Shown piece after piece: positions 7,315 to 14,661 of a stretch of 26,748 nt of DNA (position 1 is the first letter of the stretch; every line of letters begins with the position of its first letter). The notes below the pieces were generated by a model. It was not told where the DNA came from and did not search any database. It saw only the letters and a program-made list of their open reading frames with translations. The position numbers and the translations under genes were made by a program. The stretch is from JAWLBR01 sp041687495 (lineage in GTDB: Bacteria > Bacillota > Limnochordia > DTU087 > JAAYGB01), in contig JAWLBR010000040.1 of assembly GCA_041687495.1 (NCBI GenBank), positions 1 through 26,748 of the forward strand. Reading direction: 5' to 3'.

Positions 7315-7413
7315 GTGAATTCCCCCTTTGTGCTCACTCCAATTTATGTGGAACTCTTGGTGGGTGTGAAGCACGGAACTGGAAAGCAGCCTACGGAAAA
7401 ATGAGGTGAAGAT

Positions 7414-8712
7414 ATGGAGTTTGTTTCCAGGCAGCTGCAGGAAGGAATAAACCTGTGGGTCTGGCAGACGGAGAAGTTTAAGAATGTTAGTATCAAAATT
7501 GTACTGCACCGACACTTGGCCGACGCAACCAGTGCCAACGCTCTGCTTCCTTTCGTCATGAGTCGAGGCACTGAGAAGTGGACTAGTACCAGAGATATCG
7601 CCATCCACATGGCGGACTTGTATGGGACTCAGTACGGCCTCGACGTGATGAAGATTGGAGAACAGCAGCTGCTTGTAACTGAAGTGGAAGTGGTTAATCC
7701 CCGATACGTGTCCGATGAGACGGTTCTGGAGGCGGCGCTTGAGGCCGCGGTGCAGCTTGCACTGTATCCCAACCTGGTGGATGGGCAGTTCGTCCCCCAG
7801 TATGTTGAGCTGGAGAGAAACATGATGCGGCAGCGCATTGCCAGCCTGATCAATAACAAACGGGGTCTTGCCCGGCAGCGGTTTAATGAAACTATGTTCG
7901 CTGGTGAAGCCGCTTCCCTATACAAGTATGGATCCCCCGAGGACCTCCAAGAGCTGGATGCCAACAAGCTAACAGAACACTTCCGTCGAGTACGGGCCAC
8001 GGCGCCCGTCAATGTGTTTGTGGCCGGAGACGTCAAGGCAGACCAAATTGCCGATAAACTGGCGGCTATGCTGCCTCGACGGACCGAGCCAGCGGCAGCC
8101 ATTCCTGAGGCAGTAATCAAGGGTGAAGCCGGAGACGTCAAGGTGATTAGCGAAACCCAAGAAGTCAGCCAAGCAGTCCTCTTGCTGGGATACCGCACTG
8201 GGATCACCCCAAAGGATCCTTTGTACTATGCTGGCATGGTAGCCAACGGGGTCTTGGGTGGTTTTCCCCATTCCAAGCTGTTTCTCAATGTGCGGGAAAA
8301 GGCCAGCCTAGCCTATTACGCATCCTCAAGCCTGGATACTACGAAGGGAGTACTGGTGGCTACCGCTGGAATTGACCCCAAGAACTACCATCGGGCCGTG
8401 GATATTATCAAGGAACAGGTCGCAGCGCTGCAGGCAGGTCAGGTATCCGCCGGAGAGCTGGAGGCAACGAAGATGGGCCTGGCCAATTGGATGCACTCCC
8501 TGCACGATTCAGCGGGCGCGGCCATCGACCGCACTTTGGCGGGAATAGTAAGAGGGGCAGTCAATCCGGTGGATGATGTGGTAGCTGGCATTGAATCCGT
8601 CAGCAGCGACGAAGTCGTTGCCGCTGCCCAGCGCTTCCAACTTGACACGATCTACTGCTTAACCAACGAGGCCAACTCAGATCCCGACAAGCAGCAAGAG
8701 GGGAGGGGCTAA
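7414..8712 (+). CDS. ymfF: M16 peptidase-like protein, non-catalytic partner (YmfF/YfmF family)
   Basis: Member of the insulinase-like M16 superfamily that lacks the HxxEH zinc motif at the expected N-terminal place (the region reads LHRHLADATSANALLP), as is typical for YmfF. M16 proteins often work as pairs of an active and an inactive subunit, and the active partner ymfH follows 2 bases downstream. The 432-aa length and the two M16 halves fit the family. In Bacillus subtilis the ymfF/ymfH pair has been linked to 5-aminopentanol modification of elongation factor P; whether that holds here is inference, as efp is not in the window. The ATG has GAGGTGA 4 bases upstream. The gene heads a long rightward gene run and diverges from the winged-helix gene about 100 bases away. 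Confidence 0.9.
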   Translation: MEFVSRQLQEGINLWVWQTEKFKNVSIKIVLHRHLADATSANALLPFVMSRGTEKWTSTRDIAIHMADLYGTQYGLDVMKIGEQQLLVTEVEVVNPRYVSDETVLEAALEAAVQLALYPNLVDGQFVPQYVELERNMMRQRIASLINNKRGLARQRFNETMFAGEAASLYKYGSPEDLQELDANKLTEHFRRVRATAPVNVFVAGDVKADQIADKLAAMLPRRTEPAAAIPEAVIKGEAGDVKVISETQEVSQAVLLLGYRTGITPKDPLYYAGMVANGVLGGFPHSKLFLNVREKASLAYYASSSLDTTKGVLVATAGIDPKNYHRAVDIIKEQVAALQAGQVSAGELEATKMGLANWMHSLHDSAGAAIDRTLAGIVRGAVNPVDDVVAGIESVSSDEVVAAAQRFQLDTIYCLTNEANSDPDKQQEGRG

Positions 8713-8714
8713 GA

Positions 8715-10007
8715 GTGGAAATTAAGCTTGTGCACAACGAACTGCTGCAGGAGACTGTCCACCAAGCCAGACTACCTCAGGGGGGAGAAGTATTTGTCCT
8801 GAGGAAGCCGGGCTTCCAGAAAAAGTATGCGGTCTTTTCAACTAAGTACGGATCCCTTGACAGTAAGTTTCGCAACCCCGGTACCGGTGAAGTGGTCGCC
8901 GTCCCCGATGGCATCGCCCACTTTCTTGAACACAAACTATTTGAATCTGAGGATCAGCCGGTATTTGACAGGTTTGCAGAGTTGGGTGCGTCCGCCAATG
9001 CCTATACCAGCTACACCGTTACTTCCTACTTGTTTTCCTGCACCGATCTGTTTCCGCAGGCACTGGCCACGCTCTTGGACTTTGTGCAAAAGCCGTACCT
9101 AACCGATGAGAATGTTGAGAAAGAGAAGGGGATTATCGAGCAGGAGCTGCAGATGTACGCAGACAGTCCCAGCCGCCGGGTCTACACAAATCTTCTGCGA
9201 GCTCTGTACCACGATAACCCGGTGCGGATTGAGATCGGGGGTACGGTGGAATCCATCTACAAGATCACCAAGGACGATCTGTATCTGTGCTATAACACGT
9301 TCTACCACCCGGCGAATATGGCTTTGTTCGTTATCGGCGACGTCGATCCCGATGAGGTAATAGCTTTGGCCAACGAGCATATCCTCGAGCCAAAACGACA
9401 GCTATCGGGCCCCATTGAGCGTTTCTATCCTGAGGAATCCGCCACAGTGCGCCAAGAGCAGGTCCAAGAGGAAATGGTTGTCTCTAGACCGATACTTTAC
9501 TTAGGGATCAAGGATAACCATCCGGGCACCGGGGTGGAAATGCTGCGGCAGTCGCTGGTGACCAATATCTTGCACAAAATGCTGTTTGGGCCAACCACCG
9601 AGCTGTACACCAAGCTGTATGAGGCCGGACTGATTGATGAGAGTTTTGGCAGCTTCTACACCTCCGAGCCGCAGTACGGTTTTACGATGCTCGGGGGCGA
9701 GACTTCAGATCCCAAGCGCCTCATGGCCGAGATTCAGGCGGACTTGGAAGATAAGCTGACCAAAGGTTTGGATGAGCAGGACTTTATGCGGCAGAAGCGC
9801 CAGGCCATCGGAGAGTTTCTCCATGCCTTCGACTCCCTGGAGTTTATCGCCAACAATTTCATCCGCTACCACTTCCGGGGCGTATCGCTGTTTGATTACG
9901 TTGGTATCTTAGAAGGAATTACTCCGCAGGACGGGGAAAAACGCCTTAGACAACATTTTGCCCCTGATCGGATGGCGGCATCATTGGTCCTACCTAAGGG
10001 GCGATAG
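8715..10007 (+). CDS. ymfH: M16 zinc metallopeptidase (YmfH/YfmH family)
   Basis: Catalytic half of the M16 pair. The zinc-binding HFLEH motif lies near residues 69-73 (context GIAHFLEHKLFES) and the third ligand is expected in KGIIEQELQMYADSP around residue 140. These satisfy the HxxEH...E pattern of active M16 peptidases. The C-terminal half has the usual degenerate M16 domain. It begins with a GTG 2 bases after the ymfF stop, using the GGGAGGGG at the end of ymfF as ribosome binding site, so the two genes are almost certainly co-translated. Length 430 aa is normal. It is probably a cytoplasmic peptidase; its substrate is unknown. Confidence 0.93.
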   Translation: MEIKLVHNELLQETVHQARLPQGGEVFVLRKPGFQKKYAVFSTKYGSLDSKFRNPGTGEVVAVPDGIAHFLEHKLFESEDQPVFDRFAELGASANAYTSYTVTSYLFSCTDLFPQALATLLDFVQKPYLTDENVEKEKGIIEQELQMYADSPSRRVYTNLLRALYHDNPVRIEIGGTVESIYKITKDDLYLCYNTFYHPANMALFVIGDVDPDEVIALANEHILEPKRQLSGPIERFYPEESATVRQEQVQEEMVVSRPILYLGIKDNHPGTGVEMLRQSLVTNILHKMLFGPTTELYTKLYEAGLIDESFGSFYTSEPQYGFTMLGGETSDPKRLMAEIQADLEDKLTKGLDEQDFMRQKRQAIGEFLHAFDSLEFIANNFIRYHFRGVSLFDYVGILEGITPQDGEKRLRQHFAPDRMAASLVLPKGR

Positions 10008-10022
10008 GCTGGGGCGGTTAGC

Positions 10023-11009
10023 TTGACTCATACCGATGAACTGACGAATCCGAAGGAAACGGCGGGTACATTGCCAACCCGGCCGGGGCTGCCTTATCTG
10101 GCCCTGGGTGTCGCGGTGACCGCTGTTTCCTTTGCTGCTGTTTTAGTTCGTCTGACTACAGCTCCTCCCGTTGCCGTTGCTTTCTATCGGCTGCTGTTTT
10201 CCACTTTGCTACTGCTTCCAATGCTGTTGGCGCAGCTGCGGCGAGGTAGGGGTACCTTCCAGGCTGGCGTCAAGGGACGAAAGTCCGTGGCTCTGGCCTG
10301 CTTATCTGGGGTGTTTCTTGCTCTCCACTACTTCACTTGGTTTCAGTCTCTCCGGCTCACTACTGTGACCAGTTCAACGGTGCTAGTCACTCTGCATCCG
10401 TTCTTTGTCCTATTCATGGGTTTCATGCTGTGGCGGGAGCAGATTACAAGCAGACTGGTCTTGGCTCTGGTGGTTACCCTGATTGGTGGATACATCATCG
10501 GGAGCCAGGATCTGCAGGTGGCCAAGGACTACTTAGTCGGTGATCTTCTCGCTTTGGTGGCGGCCTTCTTCATGGCGGGATACCTGCTGTTAGGGCAGGT
10601 GGTACGGCGGCAGCTGTCAGTGCTAGAGTATGTAACCGTCGTTTATGGAGTAGGGTCAATAGTAGCTGCACTGATCATGGTCAGTAGCGGTGTGGCGATC
10701 TTGGGATATTCCGGTCGGGACTATCTGATTCTACTCGGCTTGGCAGTAGTCCCTAACCTGTTGGGACATACGCTGTTCAACTGGGCCTTGGCATATCTTC
10801 CTGCCTCGACCATCTCAGTCTCGGTTTTGGCAGAGCCGGTGGGAGCCACTGTCTTGGCAATGATCATGCTCCACGAAGCCCCCAGCGCCGCCCAGATTAT
10901 TGGCGGAAGTATCATCGTAGCTGGGATCGGGTGGTTCTTGGTCGAAAAGAGTCGAATTCCTTTTCGCAAGAGAAAGCAGGTAGATAACATTGAGCACATT
11001 GGCAGCTAA
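10023..11009 (+). CDS. EamA/DMT-superfamily permease
   Basis: Integral membrane protein of the drug/metabolite transporter superfamily with about ten hydrophobic segments arranged as two EamA repeats. Examples are the segments near LLFSTLLLLPMLLA, TSSTVLVTLHPFFVLFMG, LVLALVVTLIGGYIIG and SVSVLAEPVGATVLAMIML. These permeases export or import small metabolites, but the substrate cannot be read from sequence. The TTG at 10023 is used with GGGGCGG 5 bases upstream; no ATG or GTG is available near the N-terminus before the first membrane segment. The 3' end overlaps the next gene by 20 bases, indicating co-transcription with ymfFH and the cyclo-ligase. The C-terminal tail is basic (KSRIPFRKRKQ), consistent with a cytoplasmic end. 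Confidence 0.88.
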   Translation: MTHTDELTNPKETAGTLPTRPGLPYLALGVAVTAVSFAAVLVRLTTAPPVAVAFYRLLFSTLLLLPMLLAQLRRGRGTFQAGVKGRKSVALACLSGVFLALHYFTWFQSLRLTTVTSSTVLVTLHPFFVLFMGFMLWREQITSRLVLALVVTLIGGYIIGSQDLQVAKDYLVGDLLALVAAFFMAGYLLLGQVVRRQLSVLEYVTVVYGVGSIVAALIMVSSGVAILGYSGRDYLILLGLAVVPNLLGHTLFNWALAYLPASTISVSVLAEPVGATVLAMIMLHEAPSAAQIIGGSIIVAGIGWFLVEKSRIPFRKRKQVDNIEHIGS

Positions 11010-11583
11010 CAAAAAGCGGCTGCGCCGGGAGGCGTTGGCTCGCAGAGATAGCATCCCTGCTCCGGACCGAGAAAGAAAGAGTTTGAGCATCACGAATAGA
11101 CTGCTAGAGCTTTCTGAAGTTCAAGCGGCCCATGTAGTTATGGTGTATGCCGCGATGCGTAGTGAGGCAGATACTGTCGACTTAGTGCAATGGGCGTGGC
11201 AGCAGGGCAAAGAAGTAGGGTTTCCGGTGACGGTGCCTGAAGCTAAGCAGCTGCTCGTGGTGCCTGTCACCAGCTTCGATCAACTGCGCACAAGCAATTT
11301 CGGCGTGCCAGAACCAGACCCTTGGGCTAAGAAGTTGGATCCCGGTGAGATCGACGTTGTGATTGTGCCTGGAGCCGCTTTCGACCCCCGTGGGTTTCGC
11401 ATAGGTTACGGCGCTGGCTATTACGATCGGTTTCTGCCTCAGATCGAGGGGATAAGTATCGGAATCGGCTTTGCAGAGCAGGTGCTTCCCATGGTTCCCG
11501 CCGACGCCCACGATGTGCCGGTCGATCTCCTGGTTACCGATGAGCAGGTCATTTACTGCCGGCGGCAGGCGGACCAGGGTTAG
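10990..11583 (+). CDS. 5-formyltetrahydrofolate cyclo-ligase
   Basis: ATP-dependent enzyme that converts 5-formyl-THF to 5,10-methenyl-THF, returning the stored folate to the one-carbon pool. The family signature FRIGYGAGYYDRFLP is present near residues 138-152, with the N-terminal basic segment KKRLRREALARRDSI and the IDVVIVPGAAFD strand before the signature. Length of 197 aa matches the usual 180-200. The start is a TTG at 10990, with a second in-frame TTG at 10999; GCAGG about 9 bases before the first favours it. It overlaps the end of the EamA gene by 20 bases. The symbol is left blank because bacterial usage varies (fau, ygfA, yqgN). Confidence 0.93.
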   Translation: MSTLAANKKRLRREALARRDSIPAPDRERKSLSITNRLLELSEVQAAHVVMVYAAMRSEADTVDLVQWAWQQGKEVGFPVTVPEAKQLLVVPVTSFDQLRTSNFGVPEPDPWAKKLDPGEIDVVIVPGAAFDPRGFRIGYGAGYYDRFLPQIEGISIGIGFAEQVLPMVPADAHDVPVDLLVTDEQVIYCRRQADQG

Positions 11584-11621
11584 GGGTGGGCTGGCGGAGC
11601 CTCGGCTGTGGGTGCCTTTTC

Positions 11622-11642
11622 TCGGCGCAGGTGTAGCGCCGA
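11622..11642 (+). other. Hairpin between the cyclo-ligase and glpP
   Basis: TCGGCGC (11622-11628) and GCGCCGA (11636-11642) form a perfect 7-bp stem with a 7-base loop. No T-tract follows, so it is more likely an mRNA processing or stability element, or a weak attenuator, than a terminator. Confidence 0.4.
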
Positions 11643-11677
11643 CTAGGTGGAATTAGTCTGTAATGGGAAGTGGTCAA

Positions 11678-12265
11678 ATGCAGAGTTTAGCCCAGCACTT
11701 TCGGCAGGCGCCGATTATTGCTGGACTGCGGGAAGCCGCCGAAGTAGAGGTGGCCATCGCTAAGGGAGTACAAACTGTGTTCTTTTTGGGCGGCAGCATC
11801 TTTGCGCTGCGGGAGATGGTGACTCGGGCCGCTGATGTCGGCCTGCTTACCTTTGCCCATGTAGATCTTACCACTGGCATTGGCCGAGACATGGATGGAA
11901 TGCGCTTTCTGGCCGAAGAGGTGGGACTAAATGGAATTGTTACCACTCGAAGTCACCTGATCCGAGCGGCAAAAGAGTGCCATCTGCTCACCATCCAGCG
12001 CATCTTCCTGTTGGATTCGGAAAGCTTGCGCACTGGGGTTCAGGTTGTGAGCCATTCTCTGCCCGATGCGGTAGAGGTGTTGCCGGCTTTGGTGGTTCCC
12101 TATCTGCGGGATGTGTTGTCCCGACAGTTGGACGTACCTGTGATTGCGGGCGGTTTGATCCGGGACTACCATGATGTCAATCAGGTTTTGGGTGGCCCTG
12201 TGGTCGCAGTCTCCACCAGCCGAGAAGAGCTTTGGGGACGGCAGGTTTCTGGTAATAACACTTGA
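11678..12265 (+). CDS. glpP: Glycerol-3-phosphate responsive antiterminator
   Basis: RNA-binding regulator that, in Bacillus subtilis, is activated by glycerol 3-phosphate and lets RNA polymerase read through terminators before glp genes. The family pattern is clear: PIIAGLRE near the N-terminus, THVDL-like AHVDLTTGIGRD, GIVTTRSHLIRAAK, IQRIFLLDSESL, EVLPALV and VIAGGLIRD, which together suggest a TIM-barrel fold. The ATG at 11678 matches the family N-terminus and has GGGAAGTGG just upstream; the ATG at 11663 is an in-frame alternative adding 5 residues. Length 195 aa is normal. No glpF, glpK or glpD is in the window, so its targets are elsewhere. The next gene, a HAD-IIA phosphatase, starts 19 bases downstream. 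Confidence 0.93.
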   Translation: MQSLAQHFRQAPIIAGLREAAEVEVAIAKGVQTVFFLGGSIFALREMVTRAADVGLLTFAHVDLTTGIGRDMDGMRFLAEEVGLNGIVTTRSHLIRAAKECHLLTIQRIFLLDSESLRTGVQVVSHSLPDAVEVLPALVVPYLRDVLSRQLDVPVIAGGLIRDYHDVNQVLGGPVVAVSTSREELWGRQVSGNNT

Positions 12266-12284
12266 AGAACTGGATGTGATCTTA

Positions 12285-13070
12285 ATGCAGCTATTTGATG
12301 GATACATATTTGACCTAGACGGAACAGTGTACTTAGGCGACAAACTGATACCGGGAGCCCAAGAGACGATTGGACGTTTGCGGGAGATGGGCAAGAAGGT
12401 TGTGTTCCTTTCCAACAAACCTTTGCAGACCCGTTATGATTATGCCGCCAAACTGACCAAGCTTGGCATTCCCACCACTGCTGATGAAGTGGTAAACTCC
12501 ACCTTTGTGCTGGCACAGTACCTAAAGGAGCGGGATCCGCAAGCCTTAACCTATGTGATTGGTGAACAGGCACTGCTCTCTGATCTAGAGCAGGCGGGAA
12601 TTGCCTATACATTGGAGCCTGACAAGGTGGACTACCAGGTGGATTATGTCATTGTCGCCTTTGACCGGACCTTTCACTACGATAAGCTTAACCATGCATT
12701 GCAAGCAGTCAAGAAGGGCGCTAAAGTGATTGCCACCAACGGTGATCGCACCTGTCCAGTTGAGGGTGGAGAAGTACCCGACGCAGCTGGAATGATCGGT
12801 GCCATCGAGGGAGTAACTGCGAAGAAGATCGATTTGGTCGTTGGCAAGCCCAGCGAGATTACGGTTAGGGTGGCGTTGAGTACTTTGCAGGTTAACGCGA
12901 AGAACTGTGTGATGGTTGGCGATCGACTGGAGACAGATATGCTGATGGCCAAGACTGCTGGAATCCACTCGGCTTTGGTGATGACAGGAGTAACAAACAA
13001 ACAGATGTTGGAGAGCTCGGCAGTAAAGCCGGATTTGGTTCTGGATTCCATCGCGGGTTTGCTGGAGTAG
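12285..13070 (+). CDS. HAD-IIA family phosphatase (NagD/AraL/PGP-like)
   Basis: Haloacid-dehalogenase superfamily hydrolase of subclass IIA. The four HAD motifs are visible: the nucleophile loop FDLDGTVYLGD (Asp10 and Asp12), FLSNK with the motif II serine, the lysine in VVGKPSE, and the acidic motif VGDRLETDMLMA. A C2-type cap lies between motifs II and III. Known members remove phosphate from sugar phosphates, 2-phosphoglycolate or glycerol 3-phosphate. Because it follows glpP by 19 bases, glycerol 3-phosphate is a reasonable candidate substrate, but that is inference. I start at the ATG at 12285, giving 261 aa, the usual size; a GTG at 12276 is possible. The frame is open far upstream into glpP, but those residues are not family sequence. 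Confidence 0.9.
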   Translation: MQLFDGYIFDLDGTVYLGDKLIPGAQETIGRLREMGKKVVFLSNKPLQTRYDYAAKLTKLGIPTTADEVVNSTFVLAQYLKERDPQALTYVIGEQALLSDLEQAGIAYTLEPDKVDYQVDYVIVAFDRTFHYDKLNHALQAVKKGAKVIATNGDRTCPVEGGEVPDAAGMIGAIEGVTAKKIDLVVGKPSEITVRVALSTLQVNAKNCVMVGDRLETDMLMAKTAGIHSALVMTGVTNKQMLESSAVKPDLVLDSIAGLLE

Positions 13071-13092
13071 CACCAGTGTCGTTGGTGCTTTT
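13069..13092 (+). terminator. Weak hairpin terminator between the HAD gene and deoC
   Basis: AGCACCA (13069-13075) and TGGTGCT (13083-13089) form a 7-bp stem with a 7-base loop, overlapping a TTTT at 13089-13092. It begins inside the HAD stop codon. The short stem and U-run suggest partial termination, so deoC may still be co-transcribed. Confidence 0.5.
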
Positions 13093-13107
13093 AGCAAAAG
13101 GGAGGGT

Positions 13108-13896
13108 ATGGGAGTGAATGCTGAGTTGATTGGACGGGTAAGAAGCCGGCTTGTGGAGTATTTTGGTAAAGTGGATCACACCGATTTCTCCTTGGTAGAA
13201 CCGGAAGAGAAACGAACCGCCGAAGACAAAACGCCGCTTACCGCACTAATTGATCACACTCTGCTCAAGCCAGAGGCCACCGGTGTGGATATTGATCGAG
13301 TGTGTGACGAAGCAGCTCACCACCAGTTCGCATCGGTCTGTGTTAACCCGTGTTGGGTTGACCGCGCTGCCAAGCGTTTGGAGGAATCCTCGGTCAAAGT
13401 CTGTACTGTAATTGGCTTTCCTCTAGGGGCAGCGACCAGTCAGGTTAAGGCCTATGAAGCAGCGCAAGCCATCGACCTAGGCGCTGATGAGATCGACATG
13501 GTGATCAATATCGGGGCACTGTTAGCCGGCGAGTATGAAGTGGTGTACGAAGATATTAGGGCAGTGGTGAAAGCCAGTTCAGGCAGGGCTGTGGTTAAGG
13601 TAATCATCGAGACGGCTCTATTGTCTGAGGAAAAGAAAATTGCAGCGTGTATCTTGGCTAGCTCTGCCGGAGCTGACTTCGTTAAGACCTCAACCGGGTT
13701 TGCCGGCGGTGGGGCAACCATCGATGATGTGGCCCTGATGCGGGCTGTAGTGGGCTCTGCAATGGGAGTGAAGGCTTCTGGTGGGATCAGGGACTATGCC
13801 GGGGCGAAAGCTATGGTAAGAGCCGGAGCTGATCGTTTAGGAACTAGTTCTGGGGTGGCGATCGCCAAGGGAGAAGTGGGAAATAGTTCGTATTAA
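13108..13896 (+). CDS. deoC: Deoxyribose-phosphate aldolase
   Basis: Class I aldolase that splits 2-deoxyribose 5-phosphate into glyceraldehyde 3-phosphate and acetaldehyde in deoxynucleoside catabolism. The Schiff-base lysine is in VKTSTGF (about Lys193), the second catalytic lysine is in VKASGGIRD (about Lys222), and the acidic residue is in DEIDMVINIG. The core begins at LIDHTLLKPEAT near residue 46. The first 45 residues are an extension absent from short DeoC proteins such as that of Bacillus; a comparable extension exists in the Thermotoga enzyme as I recall it. The ATG at 13108 sits very close to GGGAGGG; the GTG at 13114 has better spacing and would shorten the protein by two residues. 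Other deo genes are absent nearby. Confidence 0.95.
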   Translation: MGVNAELIGRVRSRLVEYFGKVDHTDFSLVEPEEKRTAEDKTPLTALIDHTLLKPEATGVDIDRVCDEAAHHQFASVCVNPCWVDRAAKRLEESSVKVCTVIGFPLGAATSQVKAYEAAQAIDLGADEIDMVINIGALLAGEYEVVYEDIRAVVKASSGRAVVKVIIETALLSEEKKIAACILASSAGADFVKTSTGFAGGGATIDDVALMRAVVGSAMGVKASGGIRDYAGAKAMVRAGADRLGTSSGVAIAKGEVGNSSY

Positions 13897-13921
13897 TGGG
13901 TAAGCTGAGAAGAAATCTACA

Positions 13922-14605
13922 GTGTGCCCAAGGGAGCATTCGAGAAGGAGTTTTGTTAGAACATTGAGTGAGCGTTTTCCTCGAATCGGAACTGATGAAG
14001 CTGGTAAGGGCGATTACTTCGGATACTTGGTGATAGCAGGGGCAATGATCAAAACGCCGGTAGAAGAAGCGCAGCTGCGTGAGGCAGGGGTAACGGATTC
14101 CAAGAAACTGACCGATGCCAAAATTGCCCGGTTGGCTGAACTCATTAAGGCCGTCTGCCTTAGTGAGGTTGTGATGATCTCACCGGAGAAGTACAATCAG
14201 CTTTACGGCAAGTTTGCCAATCTGAACAAACTTCTTGCTTGGGGTCACGCCAAAGTGATCGAGAACTTGCTGGAAAAGCACCCTTGCGAGTATGCGCTTT
14301 CCGATCAATTTGGTGATGAACGGTTGATTCTGAACTCGCTGCAAAGGCGCGGACAGAAAATCACTGTGGAGCAGCGGCACCGAGCGGAGTCTGATGCGGC
14401 GGTGGCGGCCGCTTCGATTTTGGCTAGGGCGGCGTTTGTCGGCACTTTGGCCAGATTATCCAAGCAGGTTGGAATGGATTTGCCCAAAGGGGCAACGCAC
14501 ATCATTGAACCGGGCAGAAAACTGGTGGCAGCCAAGGGTGAGGCAGTTCTTGGCCAAGTGGCAAAGCTCCATTTCCGCAGCACTGATAAGATTCTCGGGC
14601 GGTAG
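13922..14605 (+). CDS. rnhC: Ribonuclease HIII, short form without the N-terminal domain
   Basis: Endonuclease that cleaves RNA in RNA-DNA hybrids. The HIII-specific signature RIGTDEAGKGDYFG (residues 21-34) carries the first two acidic ligands, ALSDQFGD holds the third, and RAESDAAVAAASILAR the fourth with the typical helix. Family members are usually about 300 aa, with an N-terminal TBP-like substrate-binding domain of about 80 residues; here only about 20 residues precede the catalytic signature, and an in-frame TAA at 13901 excludes a longer start. The GTG at 13922 has a weak ribosome binding site. A TTG at 13964, with AGAAGGAG 13 bases upstream, would give a still shorter 213-aa protein. 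It lies 25 bases after deoC and is probably in the same transcript. Confidence 0.9.
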   Translation: MCPREHSRRSFVRTLSERFPRIGTDEAGKGDYFGYLVIAGAMIKTPVEEAQLREAGVTDSKKLTDAKIARLAELIKAVCLSEVVMISPEKYNQLYGKFANLNKLLAWGHAKVIENLLEKHPCEYALSDQFGDERLILNSLQRRGQKITVEQRHRAESDAAVAAASILARAAFVGTLARLSKQVGMDLPKGATHIIEPGRKLVAAKGEAVLGQVAKLHFRSTDKILGR

Positions 14606-14661
14606 CGGCGGGACTGCCGCAGCACAGAGGCGTGATTAGGCAAAAGGGAGAGGTGTTGTCC

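Noticed and set aside
12171..12284. Longer N-terminus for the HAD phosphatase inside glpP
   Set aside because: These 38 codons are the glpP 3' end in another frame and do not resemble HAD-IIA sequence; the family N-terminus begins at the ATG at 12285.
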